41,182 nt of DNA, taken from the NCBI GenBank assembly GCA_003136595.1, contig PLEY01000187.1, forward strand, positions 27,758 through 68,939, written 5' to 3'. The notes under the pieces are model-generated. The model was given only the letters and a program-made list of their open reading frames with translations, made no database searches and had not been told where the DNA came from. Shown piece by piece: positions 10,751 through 20,534 of the stretch. Position 1 is the first letter of the stretch. Each line of letters begins with the position of its first letter. Origin of the DNA: Burkholderiales bacterium. GTDB lineage: Bacteria; Pseudomonadota; Gammaproteobacteria; Burkholderiales; Burkholderiaceae_D. The position numbers and the translations under genes were made by a program.

Positions 10751-10974
10751 ACTGCAGCGGCCTTCACGTCTCGCGCGGCTGGCTGGTCTTGGCACTCGTC
10801 CTGCCGGCCTGCGCCGGCTGCGGGACCGTCATCGCGGCGGCCGATACCGTGGGAACAGTGGCCGTGGGGGCGGCGGGACTTGCGGCTGATGCGGCCATCG
10901 GCACGGCGCGGGTGGCCGGCAAGGTGATCGGCCGGGCGACCGATGCCGTGCTCGACGACACTCCCAGCCACTAG
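10747..10974 (+). CDS. Small alanine/glycine-rich lipoprotein
   Basis: A 75-residue protein with an N-terminal signal segment (WLVLALVLPACAGCG) holding two possible lipidation cysteines, about residues 21 and 24. The mature part is a run of small residues with repeated AADTVGTVAVGAAGLAADA-like spacing, likely helical and amphipathic. Short lipoproteins of this look are common in proteobacteria, and their function is unknown to me. The start overlaps the acetyltransferase stop (ATGA), which argues that it is really translated. Confidence 0.6.
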   Translation: MNCSGLHVSRGWLVLALVLPACAGCGTVIAAADTVGTVAVGAAGLAADAAIGTARVAGKVIGRATDAVLDDTPSH

Positions 10975-10985
10975 GCGCCCGGTCC

Positions 10986-11540
10986 ATGTCCAGCGGCGAC
11001 GACTACCGCTTCTGCCCGCGCTGCGCGACCCCCTTGGTGGAGCGGGAGCATGCCGGGCGCAAGCGCAGCCTGTGCGCGGCCTGCGGCTGGGTGCATTGGG
11101 ACAATCCGCTGCCGGTGCTGGCCGCGCTGGTCGAGTACGAGGGCCGGATCCTTCTGGCGCGTAACGCCGCCTGGGTGGAGGGTATGTTCGCGCTCATCAC
11201 CGGTTTCATGGAGCGTGGCGAGACACCCGAGGCGGGTGTGGCGCGCGAACTCAAGGAAGAGACCAGCCTGGACGTCGTGCGCGCCGATCTCATCGGCGTC
11301 TACGAATTCACCCGCAAGAACGAATTGATCATCGCCTATCACGTGGAGGCGACCGGGACGGTACAATTGAGTGAGGAGTTGGTCGACTACCGGCTGGTTG
11401 AGCCTGAGCGCTTGAAGCCCTGGAGGACGGGCACCGGTCTGGCCATGGCAGATTGGATGCGCGCGCGCAATCTGCCGGTGGATTTCATCGATCTACCGGC
11501 CCGTATCGCCCGGCCCGCAGCCGGGGGCGGGCAAGCCTAG
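10986..11540 (+). CDS. Zinc-ribbon Nudix hydrolase
   Basis: A Nudix pyrophosphohydrolase of 184 residues. The Nudix box is GFMERGETPEAGVARELKEE with SL replacing the usual G-U end. Four cysteines in two pairs (FCPRC, LCAAC) form an N-terminal zinc ribbon. This fusion is seen in NudC-like and in many uncharacterised Nudix proteins. The protein lacks the large N-terminal domain of E. coli NudC, so an NADH or ADP-ribose type substrate is only a guess. It starts 11 bases after the lipoprotein stop, in the same plus-strand run. Confidence 0.85.
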   Translation: MSSGDDYRFCPRCATPLVEREHAGRKRSLCAACGWVHWDNPLPVLAALVEYEGRILLARNAAWVEGMFALITGFMERGETPEAGVARELKEETSLDVVRADLIGVYEFTRKNELIIAYHVEATGTVQLSEELVDYRLVEPERLKPWRTGTGLAMADWMRARNLPVDFIDLPARIARPAAGGGQA

Positions 11541-11562
11541 CGCAAGCACAAGGGACAAAGAC

Positions 11563-11799
11563 ATGCCGGTGATTGAGTTTGACAAGGAAGTCGATGCCAC
11601 CGGGCTCAATTGCCCGCTGCCCATTCTGCGCGCCAAGAAGGCCCTGTCCGACATGGAAAAAGGCCAGGTGCTCAAGGTGATCTCGACCGATCCGGGATCG
11701 GTGCGGGACTTCCAGGCTTTCGCCCGACAGACGGGCAATGAGCTGCTGAAGCAGGTGGAGGCCGAGGGCGGCTGGGTGCACGTGCTGCGGCGCCGCTAG
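11563..11799 (+). CDS. TusA-like sulfur carrier protein
   Basis: A 78-residue TusA-family protein (SirA-like fold). The hallmark Cys-Pro motif is present as GLNCPLPILRAKKAL near residue 17; that cysteine carries the persulfide in TusA. The family relays sulfur to tRNA thiolation (via TusBCD/E and MnmA) or to dissimilatory sulfur oxidation. mnmA lies 16 kb away here, and no dsr or hdr genes are in the window, so either role is possible. The last gene of the plus-strand run; it faces valS tail to tail. Confidence 0.9.
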   Translation: MPVIEFDKEVDATGLNCPLPILRAKKALSDMEKGQVLKVISTDPGSVRDFQAFARQTGNELLKQVEAEGGWVHVLRRR

Positions 11800-11823
11800 C
11801 CGCCCGCGGCCACCTCGTTCCGG

Positions 11824-14664
11824 CTAACCGCAGCCGAGCTTGGTGGCCTGCTCGCGCAGCTGGAGCTCGCTTGCGCGGAACTGGGCGAGCCGGGCCCGCT
11901 CCTGCGCGACCACCGGGGCAGGCGCCCGGTCGACGAACGCCGGATTCGCGAGCTTGGCTTCGGCCCGTTGGATCTCGCCGGCGACGCGCGCCAGTTCACG
12001 TCCGACACGCTCGCACTCGGCCCGGATGTCAATCGCGACGTCGAGCATGAGACTGAAATCCTGGACGATCTGCACCGGGGCGTGGCTGCCTGCCGGGAGG
12101 GTCGGCAGCGCCGTCACGTCGGAAAGCCGCGCCAGGGCCTTCAGGTAAGGTGCATATCCCGCCACCCGATCGCGTGCTGCGGCAGTGGCCGCAGCGACCA
12201 CGAGCGGCACGCGCTCGGCCGGGGAGAGATGCATCGCACCGCGCAGGTTCCGGGCCGCATCGATCAGGATCTTCAGCTCGGCGATCGTCTCCTCCGCGCT
12301 CGGGTCGAGCCGGCCAGGATCGGCCTCTGGATACGGCTGGATCATGATCGAGTCGCCGCCCGCGGCCAGTGGCTTGCCGGCAAGCGGCGCGACCTTCTGC
12401 CAGAGTTCCTCGGTGATGAAGGGGATGATCGGGTGGGCGAGCCGCAGCACGGTCTCGAGGACGCTTAACAGCGTGCGGCGCGTGGCGCGCTGCTGTGCGG
12501 CGCGGCCGCCCTGGAGCTGCACCTTGGCGAGTTCCAGATACCAGTCGCAGTACTCATCCCAGACGAACTGGTAGATGGCCGTGGCGACATTGTCGAAGCG
12601 ATAGTCCGAAAAGCCCGTCGCGACCGCGGCTTCGGCGCGCGCGAGGCGGCTCTCGATCCAGCGATCGGCGGCAGAGAACTCGAGCAGCTCGCCCGGCACG
12701 GCCGCGCCCGTGCCACAGTCGTGGCCCTCGCAGTTCATGAGGACAAAGCGCGTCGCATTCCAGAGCTTGTTGCAGAAATTCCGATAGCCCTCGCAGCGGC
12801 CCAGATCGAAATTCAGCGTACGCGCAAAGGTCGCAAGCGATGCATAGGTGAAGCGCAGTGCATCGGCACCGAACGAAGGGATGCCCTCCGGAAAGTGGGT
12901 GCGGATGTACTTGGCCACCTTGTTGCGGTGACTCTCGAGCATGAGACCGCGTGTCGACTTCTCGAGGAGCGCGTCGAGCGTCGTGCCATCGATCAGGTCG
13001 AGCGGATCGAGCGTGTTGCCGCGGGACTTGGACATCTTCTGCCCTTCGGCGTCGCGTACCAGGGCATTGATGTAGACGTCCCGGAACGGTACCTGATCGG
13101 TGAAGTGCAGGGTCATCATGATCATCCGGGCGACCCAGAAGAAGATGATGTCAAAACCCGTCACCAGTGCCGATGAGGGGAGGAACAGCTTCAGCTCAGG
13201 CGTCTCAGCGGGCCAGCCCAGGGTGCTAAAGGGCACGAGCGCGGAACTAAACCACGTGTCAAGCACGTCCGGATCGCGGGCCAGCGGCCCGGCGTCCCCG
13301 GCCTGGGCAGCGAGCGCCTGGGCATCCGCCGCGCTGCGCGCAACGTAGAGGTTGCCCGAGGGACTGTACCAGGCGGGAATCTGGTGACCCCACCACAACT
13401 GGCGCGAGATGCACCAGTCCTGGATGTTCTCGAGCCAGTGGTTGTAGGTGCTGGTCCAGTGCTCCGGATAGAACCGGATCTGACCCTGGGCCACCGCATC
13501 GAGCCCGCGCGCGGCGAGTGCCTCCATCTTCACGAACCACTGGTCGGTGAGCATCGGCTCGATGATCTCGTCGGTCCGCTCCGAGCGCGGTACCTTCAGC
13601 CGGTGCGGTTTGACCGACACAAGCAGGCCCTGGGCGTCCAGATCGGCGACGACCTTCTTGCGGGCCTCGAAGCGATCCAGACCCTGGTAGGCGGCGGGAG
13701 CCTGATCGTTGATGCGGGCCTCGAGTGTCAGAATGCTGATCGGCTCAAGCCCATGGCGCTGACCTACCGCCCAGTCGTTCAGGTCGTGGGCGGGGGTGAT
13801 CTTGAGGCAGCCGGTGCCAAACTCAGGATCGACGTACTCGTCGCCGATGACGGGGATGGTGCGCTCCGAGAGCGGCAGCTTCAGGGACCGGCCGATGAGC
13901 GCCTGGTAGCGGCTGTCCTCGGGATGGACGGCGACCGCGGCGTCGCCCAGCATCGTTTCCGGCCGCGTCGTGGCCACCACCAGTGAGCCGGTGCCGTCGG
14001 CGAACGGATAACGGATCTCCCACAGCCAGCCCTCTTCCTCTTCGCTTTGTACCTCGAGATCTGAGACGGCCGTGCCAAGCTTCGGATCCCAGTTCACAAG
14101 GCGCTTGCCGCGGTAGATGAGGCCCTGCTCGTAGAGCCGCACGAACACCTCCACCACCGCCCGCGAGAGGTTGGCGTCCATGGTGAAGTAGCCGCCGTGC
14201 AGCCCCTCGGTGTCGGCGAACTCCCAGTTGCAGGAACTGCCCAGCCGTCGCAGCTGGCCTGTGATGGTCGACCCCGACTCGTGCTTCCACTCCCAGACGC
14301 GCTTGACGAAGGCCTCGCGACCCATGGTGCGCCGATCAAGGCCGGCATCACGCAGCTGGCGCTCGACCACGATCTGCGTGGCGATCCCGGCATGGTCCGT
14401 ACCGACCACCCAGTTGACGTTCTCGCCTTTCATGCGGTGGTAGCGTATCAGCGCGTCCATCAGGGTCTGCTGAAACGCGTGGCCCATGTGCAAAGTGCCC
14501 GTGACGTTGGGGGGCGGCAGCTGGATACAGTAGGCCGGCCGGTCCGAGGCGGTCGTGGAGCGGAAGTAGCCGCGCGCCTCCCAGAGGGGATACCAGCGCG
14601 CCTCGATCGCGTGCGGCTCGAAACTCTTCGGCAGTTCGGACAGGGGATTCGGGATTGCAGCCAT
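11824..14664 (-). CDS. valS: Valyl-tRNA synthetase
   Basis: Class I synthetase that charges tRNA-Val and edits threonine. The HIGH signature is LHMGHAF, the KMSKS loop is QKMSKSRGN, and the CP1 editing domain carries [17 protein letters not shown]. The last 65 residues form the ValS C-terminal coiled coil, rich in E, R and A. I start at ATG 14664 ([17 protein letters not shown]) because the 21 residues the track adds are not synthetase-like. The length of about 946 residues is normal. In E. coli valS follows pepA-holC directly; here tag and a LuxR-type gene lie between them. Confidence 0.97.
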   Translation of the reverse strand: MAAIPNPLSELPKSFEPHAIEARWYPLWEARGYFRSTTASDRPAYCIQLPPPNVTGTLHMGHAFQQTLMDALIRYHRMKGENVNWVVGTDHAGIATQIVVERQLRDAGLDRRTMGREAFVKRVWEWKHESGSTITGQLRRLGSSCNWEFADTEGLHGGYFTMDANLSRAVVEVFVRLYEQGLIYRGKRLVNWDPKLGTAVSDLEVQSEEEEGWLWEIRYPFADGTGSLVVATTRPETMLGDAAVAVHPEDSRYQALIGRSLKLPLSERTIPVIGDEYVDPEFGTGCLKITPAHDLNDWAVGQRHGLEPISILTLEARINDQAPAAYQGLDRFEARKKVVADLDAQGLLVSVKPHRLKVPRSERTDEIIEPMLTDQWFVKMEALAARGLDAVAQGQIRFYPEHWTSTYNHWLENIQDWCISRQLWWGHQIPAWYSPSGNLYVARSAADAQALAAQAGDAGPLARDPDVLDTWFSSALVPFSTLGWPAETPELKLFLPSSALVTGFDIIFFWVARMIMMTLHFTDQVPFRDVYINALVRDAEGQKMSKSRGNTLDPLDLIDGTTLDALLEKSTRGLMLESHRNKVAKYIRTHFPEGIPSFGADALRFTYASLATFARTLNFDLGRCEGYRNFCNKLWNATRFVLMNCEGHDCGTGAAVPGELLEFSAADRWIESRLARAEAAVATGFSDYRFDNVATAIYQFVWDEYCDWYLELAKVQLQGGRAAQQRATRRTLLSVLETVLRLAHPIIPFITEELWQKVAPLAGKPLAAGGDSIMIQPYPEADPGRLDPSAEETIAELKILIDAARNLRGAMHLSPAERVPLVVAAATAAARDRVAGYAPYLKALARLSDVTALPTLPAGSHAPVQIVQDFSLMLDVAIDIRAECERVGRELARVAGEIQRAEAKLANPAFVDRAPAPVVAQERARLAQFRASELQLREQATKLGCG

Positions 14665-15263
14665 GCGGCGGACATCGTTTCGGTGGGACGGGTTGTTCCA
14701 TTCTAAAGGAGAACCCCGCCCTGCCAAAGGCGCCGGTGTCTCTCGGGGTGCCTGCCGAGGCGCCTGAGCGCAGCGGCTGCGCCCGGAGCGGCGGCTTTGC
14801 GCAATGCGGCTGTAGAGCGATCCGCATGCGGAGGCGAATTAAGATCGTGCAGCACCAAAGACGGCGCTCGATCCCGAAAATGGCACCAAGGTGTCATGGC
14901 AGGCATCCTTGTGGCCTGTGAGAATACACAAGGTCCGGACGCCCGATAACGGAGCGAACGCCGTGGCTGCCGCCCGCGGACTCTCTCCGGCTCGGGGCTG
15001 GATGGCCCAGTGCGGCCACTGACCCGCGGCGATGAAGCAGAGGCACGAAGGCGCGCGGGCGCTTCGGTCCGCGCAAGATCGAACGGGTCTGATGCAGGGT
15101 CGAGGGGAGGACGCCGAAGGCCGCTGCTGGCAGGGTCTGCGGCATGGCGGCAGGCCAGCGGGCCCGTATCGATCGAAGGCCCGTTGATCGAGAAATTGAG
15201 TATCCGGGTATCCGGATATCCGGGTAAGTACTTGAGCATCTGAGTTGGCTTGATTCGAAAGGG
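14665..15263. other. Gene-poor intergenic region between valS and the LuxR-type gene
   Basis: About 600 bases from which valS and the LuxR-like gene are transcribed outward. The ORFs listed here are in-frame shadows without family motifs. The only clear structure is the TATCCGGG repeat near 15200. No promoter with both hexamers could be picked with confidence. The length is unusual next to the tightly packed genes around it, so a decayed gene or a small RNA could be present unseen. Confidence 0.4.
15201..15226. repeat. Three tandem 8-base units TATCCGGG/A
   Basis: TATCCGGG, TATCCGGA and TATCCGGG follow each other without gaps. The junction forms the palindrome TATCCGGATA. The array ends about 40 bases before the LuxR-type start, a place suited to an operator. 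Confidence 0.6.
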
Positions 15264-16853
15264 GTGCGCGTCCAGGCAACAAGCCAAAGTCCCGATAGCC
15301 CAGCTGTCGGCGCTCTGCCTCCCCGGGCAGGTTACGGGGTCTGTCGCGCGAATCGGATGAGTGGAACGAACAGGGCGGACGCTGCACGGGGCGCGACGCG
15401 CGACTCTGGCCGGACCCATGAGATCGAGGCCGGAGGACGCCTTGCCTTGCGCGAGCGCTGGGTGGGCGCCGCCGAAGCGGCGCTGGATTTGCGGACCGCG
15501 CGTCATTTCATGGAGTGGCTGCACAAGTTCGTGCAGCCGGTACTGCAGTTCCAGATGGTCGCGTGTGGGACGGGACTGTTTGCCCCGCGCACGGTGCAGA
15601 TGGACCGCCTCCTTGTGCGCGGATTCCCGCGCCAGACCATCGAGGCGTGGCGCAATCCGCACGGCGTGATCGTCCTGCCGCGTGCGGTGAGGCGCCGGGA
15701 CGGGCTTGTGTATCCGGTCGAATTCAGAGTCCCGAGGCAGGGATCGACCCGGGGCGGCCCACCGGGTCCTGAGGGGGCCGCAGGGCCGACGGGCCGTCTG
15801 GCGGCGCTCGACCGGGTCGAGATCGGCTGCGGGATCGGCAGCTATTTCCTGTTCGGCAGCTTCGGGCAGGCGCCCGGTCCCGAGCAGCACTATCTGGCGG
15901 CCATCCTGGCACCGATCCTTCACGCCGTCCTGACGCAGACCCTGAATGCCGATGTGCGCCTGCGTCCTCCGGCGCCTCTCGGCGTGCACCTGACCCGCCG
16001 CGAACTGGAACTGCTCCACGAACTGGTCGCCGGGCACACCTCGCAGCAGATCGCCGCGGCGAGCCAGCGCAGCCGGCACACGGTCAAGAACCAGATCCGT
16101 GCCATCCTCATCAAGCTCGAGGCGCGCAACCGGCCCGAGGCGATCGCGACCGCCCTGGGGCTTGGACTCATCCGGCTGCAGCGGCGTCCTGCGCCGACCC
16201 ATATCGTGGCCGCGCAGCCCCGCGCACGCTATATCGTGTCAGGGAGCGCGACTCGGATGACGAAAGCAGACGGGAGCATGGTCGTTGACCACTCCGACCG
16301 CCTGCAGGTAGGCATAGACAATCGTCGAGCCGACGAAACGAAAGCCGGCTCTCTTCAGATCCTTCGAGATCCGGTCGGACAACGGGGTCGTGGCCGGAGC
16401 GCCCGTCGCGGCGGCCCAGTCCCCGAGAACCGGTTGGTCGGCCACGTAGGACCAGAGGAAGCGGTCAAGACCACCGACCGCCTCGCACAGGACGAGATAG
16501 GCGCGGGCATTGGCGATGGCTGCGGCGATCTTCAGGCGGTTGCGGATGATCCCGGGATCGGCAAGCAGGCGTGCGACCTTGCGTTGGTCGTAGCGTGCAA
16601 TCCGCTCGGCGTCCCAGTTGTCGAACACCTCGCGGTAGTGGGCACGCTTGTTCAGTACCGTCTCCCAGCTCAATCCCGCCTGGGCACCCTCGAGGTTCAG
16701 CATTTCGAAGAGTTGCCGTTCCTCATGGCACGGCTGGCCCCATTCGCTGTCGTGGTAGGCCACATAGAGGGGATTGGCAAGGTTGACCCACCGGCAGCGC
16801 CCGACCCCGGCGGCGATGGACCCTCCGCCCTGCCCGCGTGTCAGCATGCCTAG
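15264..16853 (+). CDS. LuxR-type (EpsA-like) regulator with a read-through C-terminus
   Basis: Residues about 70-230 resemble the N-terminal half of the EpsA-like exopolysaccharide regulators (HFMEWLHKFVQPVLQFQM, YFLFGSFGQAPGPEQHYLA). Residues about 240-305 are a LuxR helix-turn-helix (LTRRELELLHELVAGHTSQQ, HTVKNQIRAILIKLEARNRP). Homology should end near base 16200, but no stop codon occurs there. The frame stays open to 16853, antisense to the whole of tag. Those last 210 or so residues look like a shadow. Either the stop was lost or a small frameshift exists near 16200. The start is uncertain (GTG 15264 or ATG 15357, neither with a good Shine-Dalgarno). EpsA proteins usually accompany EpsH/XrtB exosortase loci; none is seen here. 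Confidence 0.65.
   Translation: MRVQATSQSPDSPAVGALPPRAGYGVCRANRMSGTNRADAARGATRDSGRTHEIEAGGRLALRERWVGAAEAALDLRTARHFMEWLHKFVQPVLQFQMVACGTGLFAPRTVQMDRLLVRGFPRQTIEAWRNPHGVIVLPRAVRRRDGLVYPVEFRVPRQGSTRGGPPGPEGAAGPTGRLAALDRVEIGCGIGSYFLFGSFGQAPGPEQHYLAAILAPILHAVLTQTLNADVRLRPPAPLGVHLTRRELELLHELVAGHTSQQIAAASQRSRHTVKNQIRAILIKLEARNRPEAIATALGLGLIRLQRRPAPTHIVAAQPRARYIVSGSATRMTKADGSMVVDHSDRLQVGIDNRRADETKAGSLQILRDPVGQRGRGRSARRGGPVPENRLVGHVGPEEAVKTTDRLAQDEIGAGIGDGCGDLQAVADDPGIGKQACDLALVVACNPLGVPVVEHLAVVGTLVQYRLPAQSRLGTLEVQHFEELPFLMARLAPFAVVVGHIEGIGKVDPPAAPDPGGDGPSALPACQHA
16239..16847 (-). CDS. tag: DNA-3-methyladenine glycosylase I
   Basis: Excises 3-methyladenine from alkylated DNA to begin base-excision repair. 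The signature RCRWVNLANPLYVAYHDSEW near residue 17 holds the first two zinc ligands (Cys and His). The other two are in VNDHAPVCFRH at the C-terminus. The helix-hairpin-helix region is also present (GLSWETVLNKRAHYREVF). At 202 residues it is close to E. coli Tag (187), with a slightly longer N-terminus. The ATG overlaps no gene, but the preceding gene ends three bases upstream, so it is probably cotranscribed with pepA-holC. The whole gene is overlapped on the other strand by the run-on LuxR frame. Conserved zinc ligands argue that this strand is the real one. Confidence 0.93.
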   Translation of the reverse strand: MLTRGQGGGSIAAGVGRCRWVNLANPLYVAYHDSEWGQPCHEERQLFEMLNLEGAQAGLSWETVLNKRAHYREVFDNWDAERIARYDQRKVARLLADPGIIRNRLKIAAAIANARAYLVLCEAVGGLDRFLWSYVADQPVLGDWAAATGAPATTPLSDRISKDLKRAGFRFVGSTIVYAYLQAVGVVNDHAPVCFRHPSRAP

Positions 16854-17281
16854 AGTTTCTGTGCGCGGATCCGGGAGATCTCCTGTGCGACCGCCCTCTG
16901 CACGACATCGCGCAGGGCCTCGCGTACCGAGACCTTCAGGTCTGCATGCAGTCCGGCGAGCGATTTTTCGAGACCCTGGGCAACCGTTTCTCGTAGCCGC
17001 TGATCGATGGTGCTTTCGATGCGGCCCTGCAGGTTCTTCAGGACCCGCTCGTAGACCTCGTTCTCGACAGCGGCCCAGGGCGAACCCGGCAGCGCTCGTT
17101 CGACGGCCGAACCCCCGGGGCCCGGTGCCGTGCGCATGCCGCTTGTCATCCCCATGGGCGCAAGCGCCGGAGTCGGGAGCGGGGGCGCGGGAGCCGTCAC
17201 GCCAGTGGGCAATTGCCCGGGCACCAGAATGTCCGTGAGGACGGGCAATTCGTCGGCCGCATTGTTGGTCGTAGGGCTCAA
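16850..17281 (-). CDS. DUF2486-like protein downstream of holC
   Basis: A 143-residue protein of unknown function. The N-terminus has the ELPVLTDILVPG pattern I associate with betaproteobacterial DUF2486 proteins encoded next to holC. A proline-rich linker follows, then a long charged helix (about residues 80-143) that may form a coiled coil. I moved the start from the track's 17344 to TTG 17281. It overlaps the holC stop as TTGA and has CCGGAG seven bases upstream. No enzymatic motif is visible. Confidence 0.7.
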   Translation of the reverse strand: MSPTTNNAADELPVLTDILVPGQLPTGVTAPAPPLPTPALAPMGMTSGMRTAPGPGGSAVERALPGSPWAAVENEVYERVLKNLQGRIESTIDQRLRETVAQGLEKSLAGLHADLKVSVREALRDVVQRAVAQEISRIRAQKL

Positions 17282-17706
17282 GCGCGTGCTCCGGTGATGT
17301 CGAAAGATGTCAGGGCGTAGCCCCGTTCCTTGTAGAACTTCCAACGCTGCCGGGCCGCCTGCCTGTCCTCGTCAGCGCTCGTGACCACTTCGATGAGTCG
17401 CTCGAAACGGCTGAAGAACTCGCAGCAGTCCGTATCGAGATTCACCAGGACCTCGTGGTGGAGAGGCACCTCGTTTTCACGCGTGAGGAGAATCGGCGTC
17501 TCCGCAGCCAGGGGATCGCTCGCGAAGCAGTGCGGCAGGAAGTCCTGCGTCGAAAAGCTCCACAATTGCCGGTCGAGTTCGGTGAGCAGTCCCTGATCGC
17601 GCCCGAAAATGACGAGCCTGCTTCCGGCTGCGTGCGCCTTGCGGGCGAGGCGGCAGGTGTAGGCGACCTTGTCGGACGCGTTGAAGTGGAAATCGATCCG
17701 GGTCAT
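17278..17706 (-). CDS. holC: DNA polymerase III chi subunit
   Basis: Chi links the clamp-loader complex to single-strand DNA-binding protein at the replication fork. The 142-residue protein begins MTRIDFHFN and holds the HolC pattern (ACRLARKAHAAGSRLVIFG-like region, then LDRQLWSFSTQDFLPH). I use ATG 17706; the track's 385-residue frame extends antisense-like into pepA without family sense. Position between pepA and the DUF2486-like gene is the usual proteobacterial arrangement. Confidence 0.9.
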   Translation of the reverse strand: MTRIDFHFNASDKVAYTCRLARKAHAAGSRLVIFGRDQGLLTELDRQLWSFSTQDFLPHCFASDPLAAETPILLTRENEVPLHHEVLVNLDTDCCEFFSRFERLIEVVTSADEDRQAARQRWKFYKERGYALTSFDITGARA

Positions 17707-17819
17707 GGACGAAGTCCTGGACGCAGTCCCGCACCTGGCGCTGACTCGGAGTGCTGCATCGAGGTGTCCGATCCGGCGTCGATCGCCACGGGGCTTGTCC
17801 TTGAGATTCCAGATTCCCG

Positions 17820-19301
17820 CTAGTGTGCCCGATTCTTCAGGAATTCCGTGAGAAGCGGTACCGGGCGACCCGAACCTCCCTTGGCGGTGCCGCTCTTCCA
17901 GGCGGTCCCTGCGATGTCCAGATGCGCCCAGGTATAGGCCTTGGTGAAGCGCCACAGGAAGCACGCAGCCGAGATCGCCCCACCGGCCCTGCCACCGATG
18001 TTCGCCATGTCCGCAAAGTTGGACTTCAGCAGGTCCTGATACTCCTCCTCGACCGGCAGGCGCCAGGCGGGATCCGCCGCGCGCCGGCCCGCCCCGAGCA
18101 GTTCCTCGGCAAGCGCATCGTCCGGAGAGAACAGGCCCGAGTTGACATGTCCGAGCGCCACCACGCAGGCGCCCGTCAGCGTCGCGATGTCGATGACGGC
18201 GGCCGGTTTGAAGCGTGCCGCGTAGGTGAGCGCATCGCACAGGATGAGGCGACCCTCGGCATCGGTGTTGAGGATCTCGATGGTCTGGCCCGACATGCTG
18301 GTCACGATGTCGCCCGGTTTGATGGCGACGCCCGAGGGCATGTTCTCGCAGGTGGGGATGATCCCGACAACATTGATCTTCAGCCCGAGTTCTGCAATCG
18401 CCCGCAGCGTGCCGAGGACCGAGGCCGCACCGCACATGTCGTATTTCATCTCGTCCATCGCCTCGCCGGGCTTCAGCGAGATGCCGCCGGAGTCGAACGT
18501 GATGCCCTTGCCGACCAGCGCGATCGGGGCGTCCTTGGCGGCCGCACCCTCATAGTGGAGCACGATGAGCTTCGGGGGTTGTTCCGAACCCTGTGCGACG
18601 GCGAGGAACGATCCCATCTTGAGCGCCTGCATCTGTTTGCGCTCGAGCACCTCGACCTTCATCTTCCAGTCGCGACCGAGCTTCTTTGCGGTGGTGGCAA
18701 GATAGGTCGGCGTGCAGATGTTGCCGGGCAGGTTGCCAAGCGTCTTGGTCAGTTCGACCCCGTTGGCGAGCGCCGAGCCCTCGGCGAGCCCCGCCTGGGT
18801 CTCCTTAGTCGAGGCCTTGTCAACCGGGAAGACGATGCGCTCGAGCCGGATCGGGTCTTCCTTCTTGCTCTTGAGTTCATCGAAGCGGTAGGCGAACTCA
18901 CGCGCAAGGAGCACGGCGGTGCGCACGTTCTCGGCGAGACTGCGATTCGGGACCGCCGCTTCGGCGAGCGTGAAGGTCAGCTCCACCGCGCCGCTTGCGC
19001 CGACGCCACGCAGCGCCGCACGCACGGCTTCAGCATAGGCCTTGTCGTTGAATTCAGCCTGTTTGCCAAGACCCACGAGGAGCACGCGCTCGGCCTGAAC
19101 ACCGGCTAAGCCTGTCAGCAGCGTTGCGCTACCGCGCACGCCGCGCTGGTCGCCACGCTTGATCGCCTTGGTGAGACTGCCCTGCGACGCCGCGTCGATG
19201 GTGCTGCCAGCGGGGGTCAGCTTCGCATCACTGTAGACACCAACCACAATGCAGGAGGTCTTGAGTTTTTCCGGGGATCCTGCTTTTGTGCTAAATTCCA
19301 T
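17820..19301 (-). CDS. pepA: Leucyl aminopeptidase (M17)
   Basis: A cytosolic, hexameric, two-metal aminopeptidase that removes N-terminal residues in peptide turnover; in E. coli PepA is also a DNA-binding factor. The M17 signature [14 protein letters not shown] is present, with metal ligands in [17 protein letters not shown] and the [10 protein letters not shown] block. The length (493) is normal, and ATG 19301 begins with [11 protein letters not shown]. It is divergent from lptF across 117 bases, as in E. coli. Confidence 0.96.
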   Translation of the reverse strand: MEFSTKAGSPEKLKTSCIVVGVYSDAKLTPAGSTIDAASQGSLTKAIKRGDQRGVRGSATLLTGLAGVQAERVLLVGLGKQAEFNDKAYAEAVRAALRGVGASGAVELTFTLAEAAVPNRSLAENVRTAVLLAREFAYRFDELKSKKEDPIRLERIVFPVDKASTKETQAGLAEGSALANGVELTKTLGNLPGNICTPTYLATTAKKLGRDWKMKVEVLERKQMQALKMGSFLAVAQGSEQPPKLIVLHYEGAAAKDAPIALVGKGITFDSGGISLKPGEAMDEMKYDMCGAASVLGTLRAIAELGLKINVVGIIPTCENMPSGVAIKPGDIVTSMSGQTIEILNTDAEGRLILCDALTYAARFKPAAVIDIATLTGACVVALGHVNSGLFSPDDALAEELLGAGRRAADPAWRLPVEEEYQDLLKSNFADMANIGGRAGGAISAACFLWRFTKAYTWAHLDIAGTAWKSGTAKGGSGRPVPLLTEFLKNRAH

Positions 19302-19418
19302 TGAGTTTCCAAAGAAGACGATGTGTCCGCGGATTATCTTTGATGCGCGACCCGTAAGTCAAAGCTTGCAGCCCGTCTTCGCATTTCCGGGACAGACCCC
19401 CAACCGAAGCGCGGGCCT

Positions 19419-20534
19419 ATGATCTTCAAACGCTCGCTGGTGCGTGAACTGGCCAACGCAGCCAGCGCCATATTCATCACGCTGCTCACAATCGTGCTGA
19501 CTTTTGCGCTGGTGCGCCTGTTGGGCCAGGCGGCATCGGGACAGGTCGCCAACGAGTCCGTGCTTGCGCTCATCACGTTTGCGGCGCTGAACAATCTGCC
19601 AGTCCTGCTGCAGTTGACCGTTTTCATCTCGATACTGCTGGCCTTCACGCGCAGCTACCGCGATTCCGAGATGGTGGTCTGGCTTTCCGCAGGACTCGGA
19701 CTCACGCGCTGGCTTGGACCGGTGTTCCGCTTCACCGCACCCGTCGCCGCGATGGTCGCCGTCCTGTCGCTCCTCGTGACGCCCTGGGCGAACCGGCAGT
19801 CGAGCGAATTCCGCGCACGCTTTGAACAGCGCACCGACGTCGCCCGCGTCGCACCCGGCCAGTTTCGCGAGTCGGCCGATGGCGACAAGGTCTATTTCAT
19901 CGAGGGCTACACCGGTGACCGGGGCACCGTGGGTAACATCTTCGTGAGCTCCCTGCAGCACGGCCGGCTCGGCGTCATGGTTTCCCAGACCGGCAACATC
20001 GAACATGCGCCGAACGGCGACGAGTTCCTCGTGATGCGCAATGGCCGCCGCTATGAAGGCACGCCGGGTCAGAGCGACTACAAGGTCATGTCCTTCGATC
20101 GCTATGGCGTACGCATCGAATCCCAGCCGGTGGATTTCAATACCGACGACTCCATGAAAATCCGCTCGACGCTTGAGCTGATCGCCCTGCAGTCGCCACG
20201 CGCCCTGGGTGAACTGGTCTGGCGCATCGGCCTGCCGCTTTCGGTATTCTGTCTCGCGCTCCTCGCGATACCGCTGTCGTTCGTCAATCCGCGGGCTGGA
20301 CGTTCGGCCAATCTCATGATCGCGCTGCTGGTCTACTTCACCTACACCAACGGCCTGACGCTGGTCCAGAACTACACGACTCAGGGGCGCCTCGGATTTC
20401 CGGTGGCCTGGTGGCTGGTGCATGTGATCGTGCTGTGCATCGCCCTGTTCATGCTCGACTGGCGTAACCGGCTGCATCGGCCCTGGCGCGCGTGGCTTGC
20501 CCTGACCATGGCGCGCTGGCGGCAAGCGCAATGA
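19419..20534 (+). CDS. lptF: LPS export permease LptF
   Basis: Inner-membrane subunit of the LptB2FG transporter that extracts lipopolysaccharide from the inner membrane. The 371-residue protein has three N-terminal and three C-terminal membrane helices around a periplasmic beta-jellyroll (residues about 125-265), as in the family. The start is IFKRSLVRELANAASAIFIT, and NNLPVLLQLTVFISILL and RSYRDSEMVVWLSAGLG are typical. It ends in an ATGA overlap with lptG. Confidence 0.94.
   Translation: MIFKRSLVRELANAASAIFITLLTIVLTFALVRLLGQAASGQVANESVLALITFAALNNLPVLLQLTVFISILLAFTRSYRDSEMVVWLSAGLGLTRWLGPVFRFTAPVAAMVAVLSLLVTPWANRQSSEFRARFEQRTDVARVAPGQFRESADGDKVYFIEGYTGDRGTVGNIFVSSLQHGRLGVMVSQTGNIEHAPNGDEFLVMRNGRRYEGTPGQSDYKVMSFDRYGVRIESQPVDFNTDDSMKIRSTLELIALQSPRALGELVWRIGLPLSVFCLALLAIPLSFVNPRAGRSANLMIALLVYFTYTNGLTLVQNYTTQGRLGFPVAWWLVHVIVLCIALFMLDWRNRLHRPWRAWLALTMARWRQAQ

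Noticed and set aside
15201-15226. TATCCGGG repeats as a CRISPR array
   Set aside because: Units are 8 bases with no spacers, and there are no cas genes.
14703-16202. 499-residue minus-strand ORF antisense to the LuxR-type gene, crossing the intergenic void
   Set aside because: No recognisable motif; the plus strand carries the LuxR helix-turn-helix.
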